From the NCBI RefSeq assembly GCF_001421485.1, contig NZ_LMKK01000003.1:186001-250000 (forward strand): DNA of 64,000 bases, read 5' to 3'. A program made the position numbers and the translations under genes. The notes beneath the pieces were generated by a model that was not told the origin of the DNA, made no database searches, and saw nothing but the letters and a program-made list of their open reading frames with translations. Below are positions 48,804 to 58,665 of this stretch, in pieces. The number at the start of each line of letters is the position of its first letter. Position 1 is the stretch's first letter. This DNA is from Agreia sp. Leaf210 (lineage in GTDB: Bacteria; Actinomycetota; Actinomycetes; Actinomycetales; Microbacteriaceae).

Positions 48804-50393
48804 GTGAGCTCAGAGTCAGACATTTCCGCGACCGGGGGCGAAGGCAGCGAAGAGTTGAACGAGGAGTCGATTACCTCGGCAGCACAATCAGCTACCGGAG
48901 CCCAAGACGCAACGTCTCGGCCCTCGAAAACCGGCACCACAGCACGAAAACCGCGAGCCGCCAGAACATCGAAACCTCGTTCGGCGGGCGCGGAGCAGTC
49001 CTCTACGACGGTGAGACCGTCGCGCACGGCCAAGCCGCGCACCCAAGTCCGACCGGTGAAGCCTGCCGAACCAGGCGCCGACACGATCGGCGCAACCAGC
49101 GAAGAGGACGATGTGACGCCCCAGTCCCCGACCGACACGGCCGACAACGCTGTTGCCGATGACGCCGTGACCGACGGTGCCTCCGCCGAGGAAGCGATCG
49201 CCCAGGACTCTGAACCGAACGTGACCCCGGGCGAAGAAAGCGGCGACAAGACCGCTGGTGCCGAGACCGATCAGGCCGAGACCGGTCAGTCCGAGACCGA
49301 TCAGCCCGAGGCCCCCGCTCAGAGCGCGGCCAAGCCCCGCCCGGCCTCACCTCGATCTCCCCGTGCTCGCAGCACCAGCGCCTCGCGCGCCGCGGCCGGT
49401 GCAGACCGCGTGCCCTCCGCGCCCCGCGCCCCACGTAAGCCCGCAGCGCCGCGCGCGAAAGCCGCACCGTCGGCATCCGATGCCCCCATCGTTCTCGACC
49501 CGACGGCCGCGCCGATCAGCAAAGCGGCGAAGAAGCCGGCACCGAAGGCCGTCAGGCTCACGGCAGCCCAGAAGAAGGCAGCCGCGCTGGCCGAGGCAGA
49601 GGCGGCTGAGCGCGCTGCGTTCCGTGCGCAGCAGCCGGTCGTTCTCTCGATCAGCCGCTTGGTCAAGAAGTTCGGCAGCACGACGGCGGTAGACGGCATC
49701 GACCTCGAGGTCCGACAGGGAGCGTTCTACGGAATCGTGGGCCCGAACGGTGCGGGTAAGACCACAACGCTCTCGATGGTCACGGGTCTCCTCCGACCAG
49801 ACTCGGGCACGATCACGATCAACGACCTCGATGTCTGGGCAAACCCGGCGCAGGCCAAGAAGATCATCGGTGTGCTTCCTGATCGGCTCCGACTGTTCGA
49901 TCGTCTCACCGGTCGACAGATGCTCTATTACGCAGGCACCCTCCGCGGTCTAGACAACAAGTCGGTGCGCGAGCGCAGCGATGACCTCGCGGCGGCCTTC
50001 GGGCTCGAGGATGCCCTGGGGCGCCTCGTCACCGACTACTCGGCGGGAATGACGAAGAAGATCGCTCTTGCCGCGGCAATGATCCACTCGCCTCGCATCC
50101 TCGTTCTCGACGAGCCGTTCGAGTCCGTCGACCCCGTGTCTGCGGCCAACGTGATCGAGATCCTGCAGAAATATGTCGAGACCGGCGGAACGGTTGTTTT
50201 GTCGAGCCACAGCATGGACATGATCCAGCGCGTGTGCGACGGAGTCGCGATCATCGTTCAAGGGCAGGTTCTGGCGCAGGGCACGGTCGATGAGGTCAGG
50301 CGCGGCGGCACACTGGAAGACCGCTTCGTCGAGCTCGCCGGTGGGCGCAAGGCAGCGGAAGGCATGGAATGGTTGCTGAATTCCTCAAACTGA
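48804..50393 (+). CDS. ABC transporter ATPase with long disordered N-terminus
   Basis: 529 residues. Residues 1 to about 277 are low in complexity: first Ser/Thr/Glu/Asp/Ala-rich, with acidic blocks such as TDQAETGQSETDQPEAP, then Pro/Ala/Lys/Arg-rich. A charged helix (about 250-275, LTAAQKKAAALAEAEAAERA) leads into a complete ABC domain: Walker A GPNGAGKTT (313-321), signature YSAGMTKKIALAAAM, Walker B ILVLDEPFESVD, and SSHSMD with the switch His. Only the ABC domain is family-typical. The permease encoded downstream begins inside its 3' end. A long acidic and basic tether could contact the ribosome, nucleoid or envelope. Substrate is unknown. Confidence 0.88.
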   Translation: MSSESDISATGGEGSEELNEESITSAAQSATGAQDATSRPSKTGTTARKPRAARTSKPRSAGAEQSSTTVRPSRTAKPRTQVRPVKPAEPGADTIGATSEEDDVTPQSPTDTADNAVADDAVTDGASAEEAIAQDSEPNVTPGEESGDKTAGAETDQAETGQSETDQPEAPAQSAAKPRPASPRSPRARSTSASRAAAGADRVPSAPRAPRKPAAPRAKAAPSASDAPIVLDPTAAPISKAAKKPAPKAVRLTAAQKKAAALAEAEAAERAAFRAQQPVVLSISRLVKKFGSTTAVDGIDLEVRQGAFYGIVGPNGAGKTTTLSMVTGLLRPDSGTITINDLDVWANPAQAKKIIGVLPDRLRLFDRLTGRQMLYYAGTLRGLDNKSVRERSDDLAAAFGLEDALGRLVTDYSAGMTKKIALAAAMIHSPRILVLDEPFESVDPVSAANVIEILQKYVETGGTVVLSSHSMDMIQRVCDGVAIIVQGQVLAQGTVDEVRRGGTLEDRFVELAGGRKAAEGMEWLLNSSN

Positions 50394-51940
50394 AGCTGAG
50401 GCTTCTCGGCAACACGTTCAACCGCACCCCTAAGCAGAACGTCGGTGTCGTGGCGAGCGTCGTCGTCGCCGTTGCTCTGACGGTCGTGTGCGTGTGGGTG
50501 CTCTCGTCGGTGGTTCCCGGATCCGAAGAGGCGCGAACCACGATTGTGATCGGTGGATCGGTCATCGTCTTGGCCTTCATCGTCGGGCCACTGGTCTCCA
50601 CCGTGCCCGATCCACTCGACCCCCGCAATTTCGCCCTCTTCGGCATTCCCGCGTCGACACTGGCGCGCGGTCTGGCCGTCGCGGGCCTCGTCGGTCTGCC
50701 CGTCATCCTGACCCTGATCGTGGCCGTGTCGACCCTTCAGGTGTGGTCGCAGAACGCGGCGACCATTCTGTTGGCCGTCCTCGCCGTTCTCCTCGTCGTC
50801 GCCACGGCGGTTCTCGCGTCGCGTGTCACGTCGCTCCTCGCCGCCATCGGCCTCGCCACCCGCCGGGCTCGAGAGACGGCCACGCTTGTGACCGTCGTCC
50901 TTCTCGTGCTCGTATCGCCCGCCGTCGTCCTCTGGGTCAGCGTCAACTGGGGTCGAGACGGTTCGGGCCTCGCCGGTGCTGCGGCCGACGCGCTGAGTTG
51001 GAGTCCTCTCGGCGCCGCGTGGGCTCTTCCGGCCGATGCCGCGAGAGAGATCCCTGCCGGCGAGATCGCCCTCAAACTCCTCATCGCTCTCGCCTTCGTC
51101 GCGTTGCTCTGGGTGTCGTGGAGAGCCCTCGTCGCCCGAGTGCTGGTCACCGCCCAGCGCAACATTCCCGAGCGTGAGCACGCGAACCTCGGGTGGTTCG
51201 CTCGAACACCCACCACTCGCACGGGTGCCGTGGCAGCTCGGAGCTTCACCTACTGGGCGCGCGACGCCCGGTACCCGGTTCCCGTGATCGGCGTCTTCGG
51301 ATTCCTCGTCGTCGTGTTCCTCGCTTTTGTGATCGCCGGAATCCCGCTCACGTATCTGGTCTTGCTCACGGTGCCGGCGCTGTGTGTGACGCTGGCGTTC
51401 TCGGTGCACAACGACGTCGCCCTCGACAACTCGGCTGTCTGGCTCCATGTCTCCGCCAGCCGCGTCGGCTTCGCCGATCGTATGGGGCGTACCGCTCCCG
51501 TTCTCGCGATGGGCATTCCCCTCATCGCGGTGGGATCTGTCGCTGCGGCGTTCTTCGCCGACAGCTTCGCGACGCTGCCCGCGATCCTGGGGGTCAGCAC
51601 AGTCCTCCTGCTCGCAGGGCTGGGAGTCGGAAACCTCCTCTCATCGCTGTTTCCCTACCCTGCGGTTCGTCCCGGCGACGGGCCGTTCTCGCAGCCCCAG
51701 GTCGGCGGCGGTACGGGATTCGTGGTGCAGATCGCCTTCGTTCTTCTGACGGCGCTGTTCACGGCGCCGTCGGTCGTCTACGCGATCCTCGGCCTCCTGG
51801 GCGACGAGTCGGCCTTCTGGCCGTCGCTGTGGTGGGGGGCAGGCGCGGGTGTGGTCGTGTTCGTCGCCGGAACCGTCGTCGGCGGCGCGATCTTCGATCG
51901 TCGCGGCCCGGACATTCTCGCGGCCGCCCTGCGCAACTGA
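50369..51940 (+). CDS. ABC transporter permease, large membrane protein
   Basis: 523 residues, about 12 hydrophobic segments. The N-terminal VAEFLKLKLRLLGNTFNRTP and the pattern of long pairs of helices resemble ABC-2-like permeases of unnamed actinobacterial exporters. A hydrophilic loop (about 255-290) and a second half follow. ATG 50369 lies inside the end of the ATPase gene (25-bp overlap, different frame), so the two form an obligate pair. The protein has no extracytoplasmic domain of note. Substrate is unknown. Confidence 0.82.
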   Translation: MVAEFLKLKLRLLGNTFNRTPKQNVGVVASVVVAVALTVVCVWVLSSVVPGSEEARTTIVIGGSVIVLAFIVGPLVSTVPDPLDPRNFALFGIPASTLARGLAVAGLVGLPVILTLIVAVSTLQVWSQNAATILLAVLAVLLVVATAVLASRVTSLLAAIGLATRRARETATLVTVVLLVLVSPAVVLWVSVNWGRDGSGLAGAAADALSWSPLGAAWALPADAAREIPAGEIALKLLIALAFVALLWVSWRALVARVLVTAQRNIPEREHANLGWFARTPTTRTGAVAARSFTYWARDARYPVPVIGVFGFLVVVFLAFVIAGIPLTYLVLLTVPALCVTLAFSVHNDVALDNSAVWLHVSASRVGFADRMGRTAPVLAMGIPLIAVGSVAAAFFADSFATLPAILGVSTVLLLAGLGVGNLLSSLFPYPAVRPGDGPFSQPQVGGGTGFVVQIAFVLLTALFTAPSVVYAILGLLGDESAFWPSLWWGAGAGVVVFVAGTVVGGAIFDRRGPDILAAALRN

Positions 51941-52000
51941 CACCTCGCAGCTCGGAGCACCGCGGGTTGCGTGCAGGGTCACCGCTGCGCTCGGTGAAAT

Positions 52001-52006
52001 TAGACT
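52001..52006 (+). promoter_or_regulatory. -10 box TAGACT of the DUF3039 gene
   Basis: TAGACT ends exactly 6 bases before ATG 52013; no ribosome binding site. Predicted leaderless. Confidence 0.5.
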
Positions 52007-52012
52007 GGTCGC

Positions 52013-52318
52013 ATGAGTCACGTTCCTCACATCAGTCCAGCAGCCAGCATCGCCGATCCCGGCGGACCCCGCGAGGGTGGCGGCACATCGACTCTCGACC
52101 GCGAACTCGAGGAGTTGCTAGAGCAGGAGACGATCGAACCAGGCGACCACGAGCGGTTCTCTCACTACGTCAAGAAAGAACAGATTCTCGAATCTGCGAT
52201 GACGGGTAAGCCGGTCAAGGCGCTGTGCGGCAAGAAGTGGCTGCCCGGTCGTGATCCTGAGAAATTTCCGGTGTGCCCCGACTGCAAGCGCATCTACGAG
52301 GGCCTGAAGCCCGAATAG
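52013..52318 (+). CDS. DUF3039 domain protein (small zinc-ribbon-like)
   Basis: 101 residues. The C-terminal half is characteristic: GDHERFSHYVKKEQILESAM and GKPVKALCGKKWLPGRDPEKF, then PVCPDCKRIYEGLK. Three Cys (CGKKW, CPDC) and a nearby His could bind zinc, which is inference. The family is actinobacterial, of unknown function, and regularly adjoins pncB, as here (convergent, 13 bp apart). ATG 52013 is fixed by the -10 box six bases upstream. Confidence 0.9.
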   Translation: MSHVPHISPAASIADPGGPREGGGTSTLDRELEELLEQETIEPGDHERFSHYVKKEQILESAMTGKPVKALCGKKWLPGRDPEKFPVCPDCKRIYEGLKPE

Positions 52319-52331
52319 GCGCTCCGTTCGA

Positions 52332-53633
52332 TCAGACGTAGACGGTGGGGATGATGGGCTCGCCCCGGCCCAGACGGAACGCCTGGTCGGGGAGTTCGGC
52401 GATGGCGTCGGCTCTGTGGGTGCGAGCCAGCTCAACGCCCTCCGGGCCCGTGTAGCGGGCGTCGACCTCGCCCCTCTCGATGAGGGTGACGAGCAGGTCG
52501 CGAGCTGAGCTGTTCGACACCGCGGAATCGCCGACGTCGATCGTCTCGGCAACCGCTCGACCGAGGTCGTTCATCGTTCGCACCGGATGCTTGCGCCCAC
52601 CCACCGTGGCCTTCTCGGCCGATTTCTTGGCGACGGAGACCCATGCGCCCTCGGCATCTTTATGCGCCACGAGCTTGTAGACCATACCGGCGGCGGGGGA
52701 GCCGGATCCGGTCACGACAGACGTTCCCACCCCGTAGGAGTCGACAGGCGATGCGGCCAACGCAGCGATGGTGTATTCGTCGAGATCGTTGGTCACGGTG
52801 ATCTTGGTGCCCTGGTTGCCGAGGGAATCGAGCTGTTCCCGAACGGCGGTGACGAGGGAGGGCAGGTCGCCCGAGTCGATGCGGACCGCTCCCAGCTCGG
52901 GCCCCGCGACGCGCACGGCGAGCTCGACGCCCTTGTGTACGTCGAAGGTGTCGACGAGCAGCGTCGTCGATGGCCCGAGCGCGTCGACCTGGGCCTGGAA
53001 CGCGGCTTCCTCGCTGTCGTGCAGCAGGGTGAACGAGTGGGCGGCCGTGCCCATCGTGGGAATGCCCCAGGTGCGCCCTGCCTCGAGGTTCGAGGTGGCG
53101 CCGAACCCCGCGATGTAGGCGGCGCGCGCAGCCGCTACGGCAGATCTTTCGCCTGTGCGGCGCGAACCCATCTCCGCGAGTGGGCGCCCGGCCGCCGCCG
53201 AGACCATGCGGGATGCTGCACTCGCCACCGAGGAGTCGTAGTTGAGAACGCTCAGGATGAGCGTCTCGAGGATGACTCCCTCTGCGAAGGTCGAGTCGAC
53301 GATGAGGATGGGGGAGTTGGGGAAGTAGACCTCTCCCTCCCGGTATCCGGTGATCGTGCCGCGAAAACGGTAGTCGGCGAGCCAGTCGAGCGCGGCGGTG
53401 CGCACGATGCCCTCCCTGCTCAGCCATTCGAGTTCGGCGTCGCCGAATCGGAAGGCCTCGATCAGTTCGAGCAGACGCCCTGTACCTGCCACGATTCCGT
53501 ATCGACGCCCCTGGGGGAGCCGGCGCGCAAAGGCTTCGAAAACGCATTCCCGCTCGTGCGTTCCGGCCTGGATGGCCGCATCGAGCATCGTGAGTTCGTA
53601 ACGGTCGGTGAGAAGCGAAGAGGCGTCGGTCAC
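52332..53633 (-). CDS. pncB: Nicotinate phosphoribosyltransferase
   Basis: 433 residues, full length. Start motif LTDRYELTMLDAAIQAGTHE, then RRLPQGRRYGIVAGTGRLLE, the active-site block GTAAHSFTLLHDSEEAAF (catalytic His) and VAVRIDSGDLPSLV-like LGAVRIDSGDLPSLVTAVRE. It converts nicotinate and PRPP to nicotinate mononucleotide in NAD salvage, in the cytoplasm. It is divergent from murI across 44 bp. The DUF3039 gene is convergent at its 3' end, a conserved actinobacterial neighbourhood. Confidence 0.95.
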   Translation of the reverse strand: MTDASSLLTDRYELTMLDAAIQAGTHERECVFEAFARRLPQGRRYGIVAGTGRLLELIEAFRFGDAELEWLSREGIVRTAALDWLADYRFRGTITGYREGEVYFPNSPILIVDSTFAEGVILETLILSVLNYDSSVASAASRMVSAAAGRPLAEMGSRRTGERSAVAAARAAYIAGFGATSNLEAGRTWGIPTMGTAAHSFTLLHDSEEAAFQAQVDALGPSTTLLVDTFDVHKGVELAVRVAGPELGAVRIDSGDLPSLVTAVREQLDSLGNQGTKITVTNDLDEYTIAALAASPVDSYGVGTSVVTGSGSPAAGMVYKLVAHKDAEGAWVSVAKKSAEKATVGGRKHPVRTMNDLGRAVAETIDVGDSAVSNSSARDLLVTLIERGEVDARYTGPEGVELARTHRADAIAELPDQAFRLGRGEPIIPTVYV

Positions 53634-53665
53634 TCGGCAAGCATATCCGCGGCCCGCGCGCGCAG

Positions 53666-53671
53666 TAGTCT
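53666..53671 (+). promoter_or_regulatory. -10 box TAGTCT of murI
   Basis: TAGTCT lies 6 bases before GTG 53678, predicting a leaderless murI transcript. It is also within the 44-bp divergent gap to pncB. Confidence 0.45.
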
Positions 53672-53677
53672 TGACGG

Positions 53678-54502
53678 GTGAGTGATGCGCCGATCGGAGT
53701 CTTCGATTCCGGCGTCGGCGGCCTCTCCGTGGCTCGGTCCATCCGCGATCAGTTGCCCCGGGAATCCATCACCTACATCGGCGACACCGCTCGATCACCG
53801 TACGGACCGCGACCTCTCGCCGAGGTCAGGCAGTTCGCGCTCGAGGCGCTTGACACGCTGGTCGCGCAGGGCGTGAAGATGCTCGTCATCGCGTGCAACA
53901 CGGCCTCCGCCGCGATGCTGCGCGATGCCCGCGAACGGTACTCGGTTCCCGTCGTCGAAGTGATCCAGCCCGCGGTTCGCGCCGCCGTATCGTCGACGAG
54001 AAATCTCAAGGTCGGAGTCATCGGCACCGAGGGAACGATCCGCTCCCGCGCGTACAACGACGCGTTCGCCGCGGCCCCGCACCTCGAACTCTTCACTCAG
54101 GCGTGCCCGAGATTCGTCGAATTCGTCGAGGCGGGCGACACGACGAGTCGTGAGCTCTTCGCCGTCGCCGAGCGCTACCTCGCCCCGCTTCGTGAGCACG
54201 ATATCGACACACTCGTGCTCGGCTGCACCCACTACCCCTTCCTGAAGGGGGCGATCTCCTACGTGATGGGAGAGGGTGTACGTCTTGTCTCGAGCGACAC
54301 CGAGACGGCGAACGATGTGTTCCGCGAACTCGTGAGCCGCGGAATCGAGCGCACGTCGTCGCCGCCGCCAGTGCACCGCTACGAGGCGACCGGCGCGAGC
54401 GCCGACGAATTCATGCGGCTCGCAGACCTGATGCTCGGCCGCCAGGTCGAGACCGTCGAGTTCGTCGAGACCGGCGTCATCACCCTTCCCCCCATCCACT
54501 GA
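53678..54502 (+). CDS. murI: Glutamate racemase
   Basis: 274 residues. The family motifs are all present: [17 protein letters not shown] with Asp10 and Ser11, [10 protein letters not shown], the first catalytic Cys73 in [10 protein letters not shown], and the second Cys183 in [10 protein letters not shown]. It makes D-glutamate for peptidoglycan in the cytoplasm. GTG 53678 is the start, with a -10 box six bases upstream. It is followed in the same direction by rph and rdgB, the standard actinobacterial order. Confidence 0.95.
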   Translation: MSDAPIGVFDSGVGGLSVARSIRDQLPRESITYIGDTARSPYGPRPLAEVRQFALEALDTLVAQGVKMLVIACNTASAAMLRDARERYSVPVVEVIQPAVRAAVSSTRNLKVGVIGTEGTIRSRAYNDAFAAAPHLELFTQACPRFVEFVEAGDTTSRELFAVAERYLAPLREHDIDTLVLGCTHYPFLKGAISYVMGEGVRLVSSDTETANDVFRELVSRGIERTSSPPPVHRYEATGASADEFMRLADLMLGRQVETVEFVETGVITLPPIH

Positions 54503-54520
54503 TCCCCTCCTGGAGACACC

Positions 54521-55261
54521 ATGTCGAACGATTCCCGCAAAGACGGCCGCACCGCCAGCCAGCTGCGCCCCATCACGATCGAGCGTGGGTGGAGCGACCA
54601 GGCCGAGGGTTCGGCCCTGATCTCGTTCGGCAAGACGAAGGTGCTCTGCACCGCGTCGTTCACCAACGGGGTGCCCCGCTGGAAGCAGGGCAAGGGCCAG
54701 GGGTGGGTCACGGCCGAGTACTCGATGCTTCCGCGCTCGACCAACGACCGCATGGATCGCGAAGCCGTCAAAGGCAAGATCGGCGGACGCACGCACGAGA
54801 TCTCGCGACTGATCGGCCGTAGCCTGCGTGCGGTCGTCGATATGAAGGCTCTCGGCGAGAACACCATCGTCATCGACTGCGACGTGCTGCAGGCAGACGG
54901 GGGTACCCGCACGGCGGCGATCACCGGTGCGTACGTGGCGCTGGTCGATGCCATCGAGTGGGCTCGCACCAAGAAGTTCATCGGTCAGAAGTCGCAGCCC
55001 GTCATCGACAGCCTGTCCGCGGTGTCGGTCGGCATCATCGACGGCGTTCCGATGCTCGATCTCGCCTATGTCGAGGACGTGCGCGCGGAGACCGACATGA
55101 ACGTAGTCGTCACGGGCCGAGGACTCTTCGTCGAGGTGCAGGGCACAGCCGAGGGCGCGCCCTTCGATCGCGCCGAACTCGATGCCCTTCTCGACCTCGC
55201 GCTGGCGGGCACGGCCGAGCTGGCCGAGATCCAGGCGAGGGTTCTCGGATCGGGCGAATGA
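54521..55261 (+). CDS. rph: Ribonuclease PH
   Basis: 246 residues. RNase PH fold with the phosphate-binding region and substrate motifs [39 protein letters not shown] and [20 protein letters not shown]. It trims tRNA 3' ends by phosphorolysis. The GGAG of CCTGGAGACACC precedes ATG 54521. Its stop codon overlaps the rdgB start (55258-55261). Confidence 0.95.
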   Translation: MSNDSRKDGRTASQLRPITIERGWSDQAEGSALISFGKTKVLCTASFTNGVPRWKQGKGQGWVTAEYSMLPRSTNDRMDREAVKGKIGGRTHEISRLIGRSLRAVVDMKALGENTIVIDCDVLQADGGTRTAAITGAYVALVDAIEWARTKKFIGQKSQPVIDSLSAVSVGIIDGVPMLDLAYVEDVRAETDMNVVVTGRGLFVEVQGTAEGAPFDRAELDALLDLALAGTAELAEIQARVLGSGE

Positions 55262-55872
55262 GCATCCGGGTCGTTCTGGCGACGCACAACGCGCACAAGG
55301 TCGAGGAATTCCAGAAGATCCTGGCGGCCGAGATCCCCGAACTCGAGATTGTCGCGTACGACGGGCCGGAGCCGATCGAAGACGGCGTCTCGTTCGCCGA
55401 CAACGCTCTGATCAAGGCGCGGGTCGCGGCCGCCCACACCGGTCTTCCGGCCCTCGCCGACGACTCGGGCATCTGCGTCGACGTGCTCGGGGGAGCCCCG
55501 GGCATCTTCTCCGCGCGGTGGGCTGGTCACGGACGAGGAGCGACGGCGAACCTCGACCTCCTGCTCGACCAGCTGGCCGACATCAAGGACCCCCACCGCA
55601 CAGGGTGGTACGCGTGCACCATCGCCGTGGTCGTGCCCGAACAGCCGGGCCGGGCCGCCAGCGAGCATCTCGCCGTGGGCGAATGGCCGGGCCGAATCGT
55701 GGATGCGCCGCGCGGCGAGAACGGATTCGGTTACGACCCGATCTTCGTGCCCGACGGAGGAGATCTCTCCGCTGCCGAGCTGACGCCCGAGCAGAAGAAC
55801 GCCGACAGCCACCGCAGCAGAGCGTTCCGCGAACTGGTTCCCGTGTTGAGAATGAGCGTCATTCCTAACTAG
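55258..55872 (+). CDS. rdgB: Non-canonical purine NTP pyrophosphatase (RdgB/HAM1)
   Basis: 204 residues. N-terminal [18 protein letters not shown], the active-site blocks [20 protein letters not shown] and [21 protein letters not shown], and the end motif [14 protein letters not shown]. It hydrolyses ITP, XTP and related nucleotides to monophosphates and keeps them out of DNA. ATG 55258 overlaps the rph stop by four bases, so translation is coupled. A CDF exporter follows after about 50 bp. Confidence 0.95.
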   Translation: MSIRVVLATHNAHKVEEFQKILAAEIPELEIVAYDGPEPIEDGVSFADNALIKARVAAAHTGLPALADDSGICVDVLGGAPGIFSARWAGHGRGATANLDLLLDQLADIKDPHRTGWYACTIAVVVPEQPGRAASEHLAVGEWPGRIVDAPRGENGFGYDPIFVPDGGDLSAAELTPEQKNADSHRSRAFRELVPVLRMSVIPN

Positions 55873-55919
55873 CCGCGCCGCTAGGTGCAGCTCGCGTGGC
55901 TGCCTACGCTGGGAGGACG

Positions 55920-56855
55920 ATGGCTCGCAGCGAACAACACTCCCACGGCTCCCACGACCACGCCTCGGCGACGACGAACCGGTCGCGCCTCGGCTGGGCG
56001 ATCGCGATCGTCGCGACCGTCCTGATCGTCGAGATCGTCGGTGCCGTGGCCACGGGGTCGCTCGCCCTCCTCGCCGACGCGGGGCACATGGCATCCGATC
56101 TGATCGGGCTGATCGTAGCTCTCGTCGCGACCATCGTGGCGGCCCGACCCGCCACGGAGAGGCATAGTTTCGGCTTCCAGCGCGTGGAGGTCTTCGCCGC
56201 GTTGTTCAACGGGCTACTGCTGATCGGTGTCGCGGCATTCGTCGCCATCGAGGGAGTCTCTCGGCTCATCACGCCGGATGACGTGCAGATTCCTCCGGTG
56301 CCGTTGCTCGTCGTCGCTGCCATCGGACTGATCGCCAACTTCGCGGCGCTGATGCTGCTCCGAGGGGGCGCAAGCTCGTCGTTGAACATGCGGGGGGCCT
56401 ACCTCGAGGTGTTCGGCGATCTGCTCGGGTCGGCGACCGTCATTGTCGCGTCGCTGGTGATCCTGTTCACAGGATTCGCCCCGGCCGATGCGATCGCGTC
56501 GCTGGTGATCGCCGCCATGATCATTCCGCGCGCCGTCTCGTTGCTGCGCGATGTCATCCGGGTTCTGCTTCAACAGACGCCCGTCGAGACCGACGTCGCC
56601 GAGATCCGCAGCCACATCCTCGCGGAAGAGGGCGTGGTTGATGTGCACGACGTGCACGTATGGGCCGTGACGACAGGCAAGAACATCTTCTCGGCGCACG
56701 TCGTGGTGGAGCCCGCCGTGTTCGAGCGCGGAGACTCCGGGCGGCTGCTGGATCGCCTGTCGATGTGCCTGTCAGCGCATTTCGACGTCAGACACTCCAC
56801 GTTCCAGATCGAGCCCGCCGAGCACGCCCAGCACGAGGAGCACCTGCACCCGTAG
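55920..56855 (+). CDS. Cation diffusion facilitator (CzcD/ZitB-like)
   Basis: 311 residues, six hydrophobic segments and a cytoplasmic C-terminal domain. The metal site of helix 2 is LLADAGHMASDLIGL (H-x3-D); in helix 5 the usual H-x3-D is read as EVFGD (E-x3-D) in NMRGAYLEVFGDLLGS, a substitution I recall in other actinobacterial members. The N-terminus is His-rich (HSHGSHDHAS) and the C-terminal end also has His and Glu. It exports Zn2+ or a related divalent metal with proton exchange. GGAGG at 55912-55916 supports ATG 55920. No metal-sensing regulator lies next to it. Confidence 0.9.
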   Translation: MARSEQHSHGSHDHASATTNRSRLGWAIAIVATVLIVEIVGAVATGSLALLADAGHMASDLIGLIVALVATIVAARPATERHSFGFQRVEVFAALFNGLLLIGVAAFVAIEGVSRLITPDDVQIPPVPLLVVAAIGLIANFAALMLLRGGASSSLNMRGAYLEVFGDLLGSATVIVASLVILFTGFAPADAIASLVIAAMIIPRAVSLLRDVIRVLLQQTPVETDVAEIRSHILAEEGVVDVHDVHVWAVTTGKNIFSAHVVVEPAVFERGDSGRLLDRLSMCLSAHFDVRHSTFQIEPAEHAQHEEHLHP

Positions 56856-56879
56856 GCGAGGTGTCCCCGTGCCGAGGGC

Positions 56880-58652
56880 CTACTTCTGCGGCAGAGCCTG
56901 AACGCCCAGCGTGCGGTACAACTCGACCTGCTGCACGGTCTCCAGCTCGGCCGGTGCGCCCGTGAGCGGGTCGTTGCCGCCACCCGACTTCGGGAAGGCG
57001 ATGACATCGCGGATCGACTCCGTCGCTGCGAGCAGCGACACGACGCGGTCGAAGCCCATGGCGAATCCTCCGTGAGGCGGTGCACCGAACGCGAAGGCCT
57101 GCAGGAGGAAGCCGAACTTCTCCTGCGCCTCTTCTTCGCTGATGCCCATGATCTTGAACACGCGCTCCTGCAGCTCGCGAGTGTGGATACGGATGCTTCC
57201 GCCGCCGATCTCGTTGCCGTTGCAGACGATGTCATAGGCGTACGACAGGGCCGACTCGGGGTCGGAGTCGAACGTGTCGATGAACTCCGGCTTGGGCGAG
57301 GTGAAGGCGTGGTGCACTGCCGTCCACGCGCCGGCGCCGACCGCGACGTCACCGCTCGCGACCGCGTCGCCGGCGGGCTCGAAGAGGGGAGCGTCGACGA
57401 CCCACGTGAAGGCCCAGGCTGCGGGGTCGATGAGGCCCTGGCGCTCTGCGATCTCGCCGCGGAGCGCACCCAGGAGTCCGCGTGATGCCTTGGCGGCGCC
57501 CGCTGCGAAGAAGATGCAGTCGCCGGGCTGAGCGCCGGCGTGGGCCACGAGGCCGGTGCGCTCGGCTTCGGACAGGTTCTTCGCGACCGGGCCACGCAGC
57601 TCTCCGTCTTCGCCGACGAGCACGTAGGCGAGCCCCTTGGCGCCGCGCTGCTTGGCCCACTCCTGCCATGCGTCGAGGGCACGGCGGGCCTGTCCGGCAC
57701 CGCCGGGCATCACGACCGCACCCACGTAGGGTGCCTTGAAGATGGCGAAGTCGCTGCCCTCGAAGTACTCCGTGAACTCGACGAGCTCGAGGCCGAAGCG
57801 CAGGTCGGGCTTATCCGAGCCGAAGCGACGCATCGCCTCTGCGTAGGTCATGCGGGGCAGTGGCGTGGGGAGCTCGACATCGATCGTGCGCCACATGGCC
57901 CGCAGCACCTTCTCCGCGAGTTGGATGACCTGCTCCTGGTCGACGAAGCTCATCTCGACGTCGAGCTGCGTGAACTCGGGCTGCCTGTCGGCCCTGAAGT
58001 CCTCGTCGCGGTAGCAACGGGCGATCTGGAAGTACTTTTCGAACCCGCCGACCATGAGGAGCTGTTTGAAGAGCTGAGGGCTCTGTGGCAGCGCGTAGAA
58101 CGTGCCGGGCTTGAGACGGGCGGGCACCAGGAAGTCGCGCGCGCCCTCGGGGGTCGAGTGGGTGAGGGTGGGCGTCTCGACCTCGACGAAATCCTCGTCG
58201 ACGAGCACGTTGCGAACGGCGGCAGACACCTTGGAGCGCAGCTTCAGCGGGTACGCGGCGCTCTCGCGTCGAAGGTCGAGGTAGCGGTAGGCGAGGCGGG
58301 TCTCTTCGCCGGGTTCGTCGTCGAGCTGGAAGGGCAGGACGTCGCTGGCGGCCAGAACCTCGAGGCTTGTCGCCTGGATCTCGACCTCGCCCGAGGCGAT
58401 GGTGGTGTTCACGTTGCCCGCGGGACGCTCGCGGACGATTCCCTTGACCGTCACGACGGACTCGACACGGAGGCTCTCGGCTGCCGCCACCAGCTCGTCA
58501 CGGAATGTGACCTGGGCTATGCCGGACGAGTCACGGAGGTCGATGAAGGCGACGCCGCCGTGGTCGCGGATGCGCGCCACCCAGCCGGAGAGCATGACGT
58601 CGAGGCCCACGTCTTCGCGGGTGAGCGAGGACGCGTAGTTGGTTCTGTACAT
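56880..58652 (-). CDS. aspS: Aspartyl-tRNA synthetase
   Basis: 590 residues, full length. OB-fold anticodon domain ([20 protein letters not shown]), then the class II core: motif 2 [40 protein letters not shown], a bacterial-type GAD insertion domain (about 300-410) and motif 3 [15 protein letters not shown]. It charges tRNA-Asp and in many actinobacteria also tRNA-Asn before amidation; the sequence alone does not settle that. It is preceded on the same strand by the DedA gene across 13 bp. Confidence 0.96.
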   Translation of the reverse strand: MYRTNYASSLTREDVGLDVMLSGWVARIRDHGGVAFIDLRDSSGIAQVTFRDELVAAAESLRVESVVTVKGIVRERPAGNVNTTIASGEVEIQATSLEVLAASDVLPFQLDDEPGEETRLAYRYLDLRRESAAYPLKLRSKVSAAVRNVLVDEDFVEVETPTLTHSTPEGARDFLVPARLKPGTFYALPQSPQLFKQLLMVGGFEKYFQIARCYRDEDFRADRQPEFTQLDVEMSFVDQEQVIQLAEKVLRAMWRTIDVELPTPLPRMTYAEAMRRFGSDKPDLRFGLELVEFTEYFEGSDFAIFKAPYVGAVVMPGGAGQARRALDAWQEWAKQRGAKGLAYVLVGEDGELRGPVAKNLSEAERTGLVAHAGAQPGDCIFFAAGAAKASRGLLGALRGEIAERQGLIDPAAWAFTWVVDAPLFEPAGDAVASGDVAVGAGAWTAVHHAFTSPKPEFIDTFDSDPESALSYAYDIVCNGNEIGGGSIRIHTRELQERVFKIMGISEEEAQEKFGFLLQAFAFGAPPHGGFAMGFDRVVSLLAATESIRDVIAFPKSGGGNDPLTGAPAELETVQQVELYRTLGVQALPQK

Positions 58653-58665
58653 TGGTGCGAGCTTC

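Noticed and set aside
50369-50393. Overlap of ABC ATPase and permease genes as a frameshifted fusion
   Set aside because: The ATPase domain is complete and the permease starts with a normal N-terminus; a short overlap is usual for coupled ABC genes.
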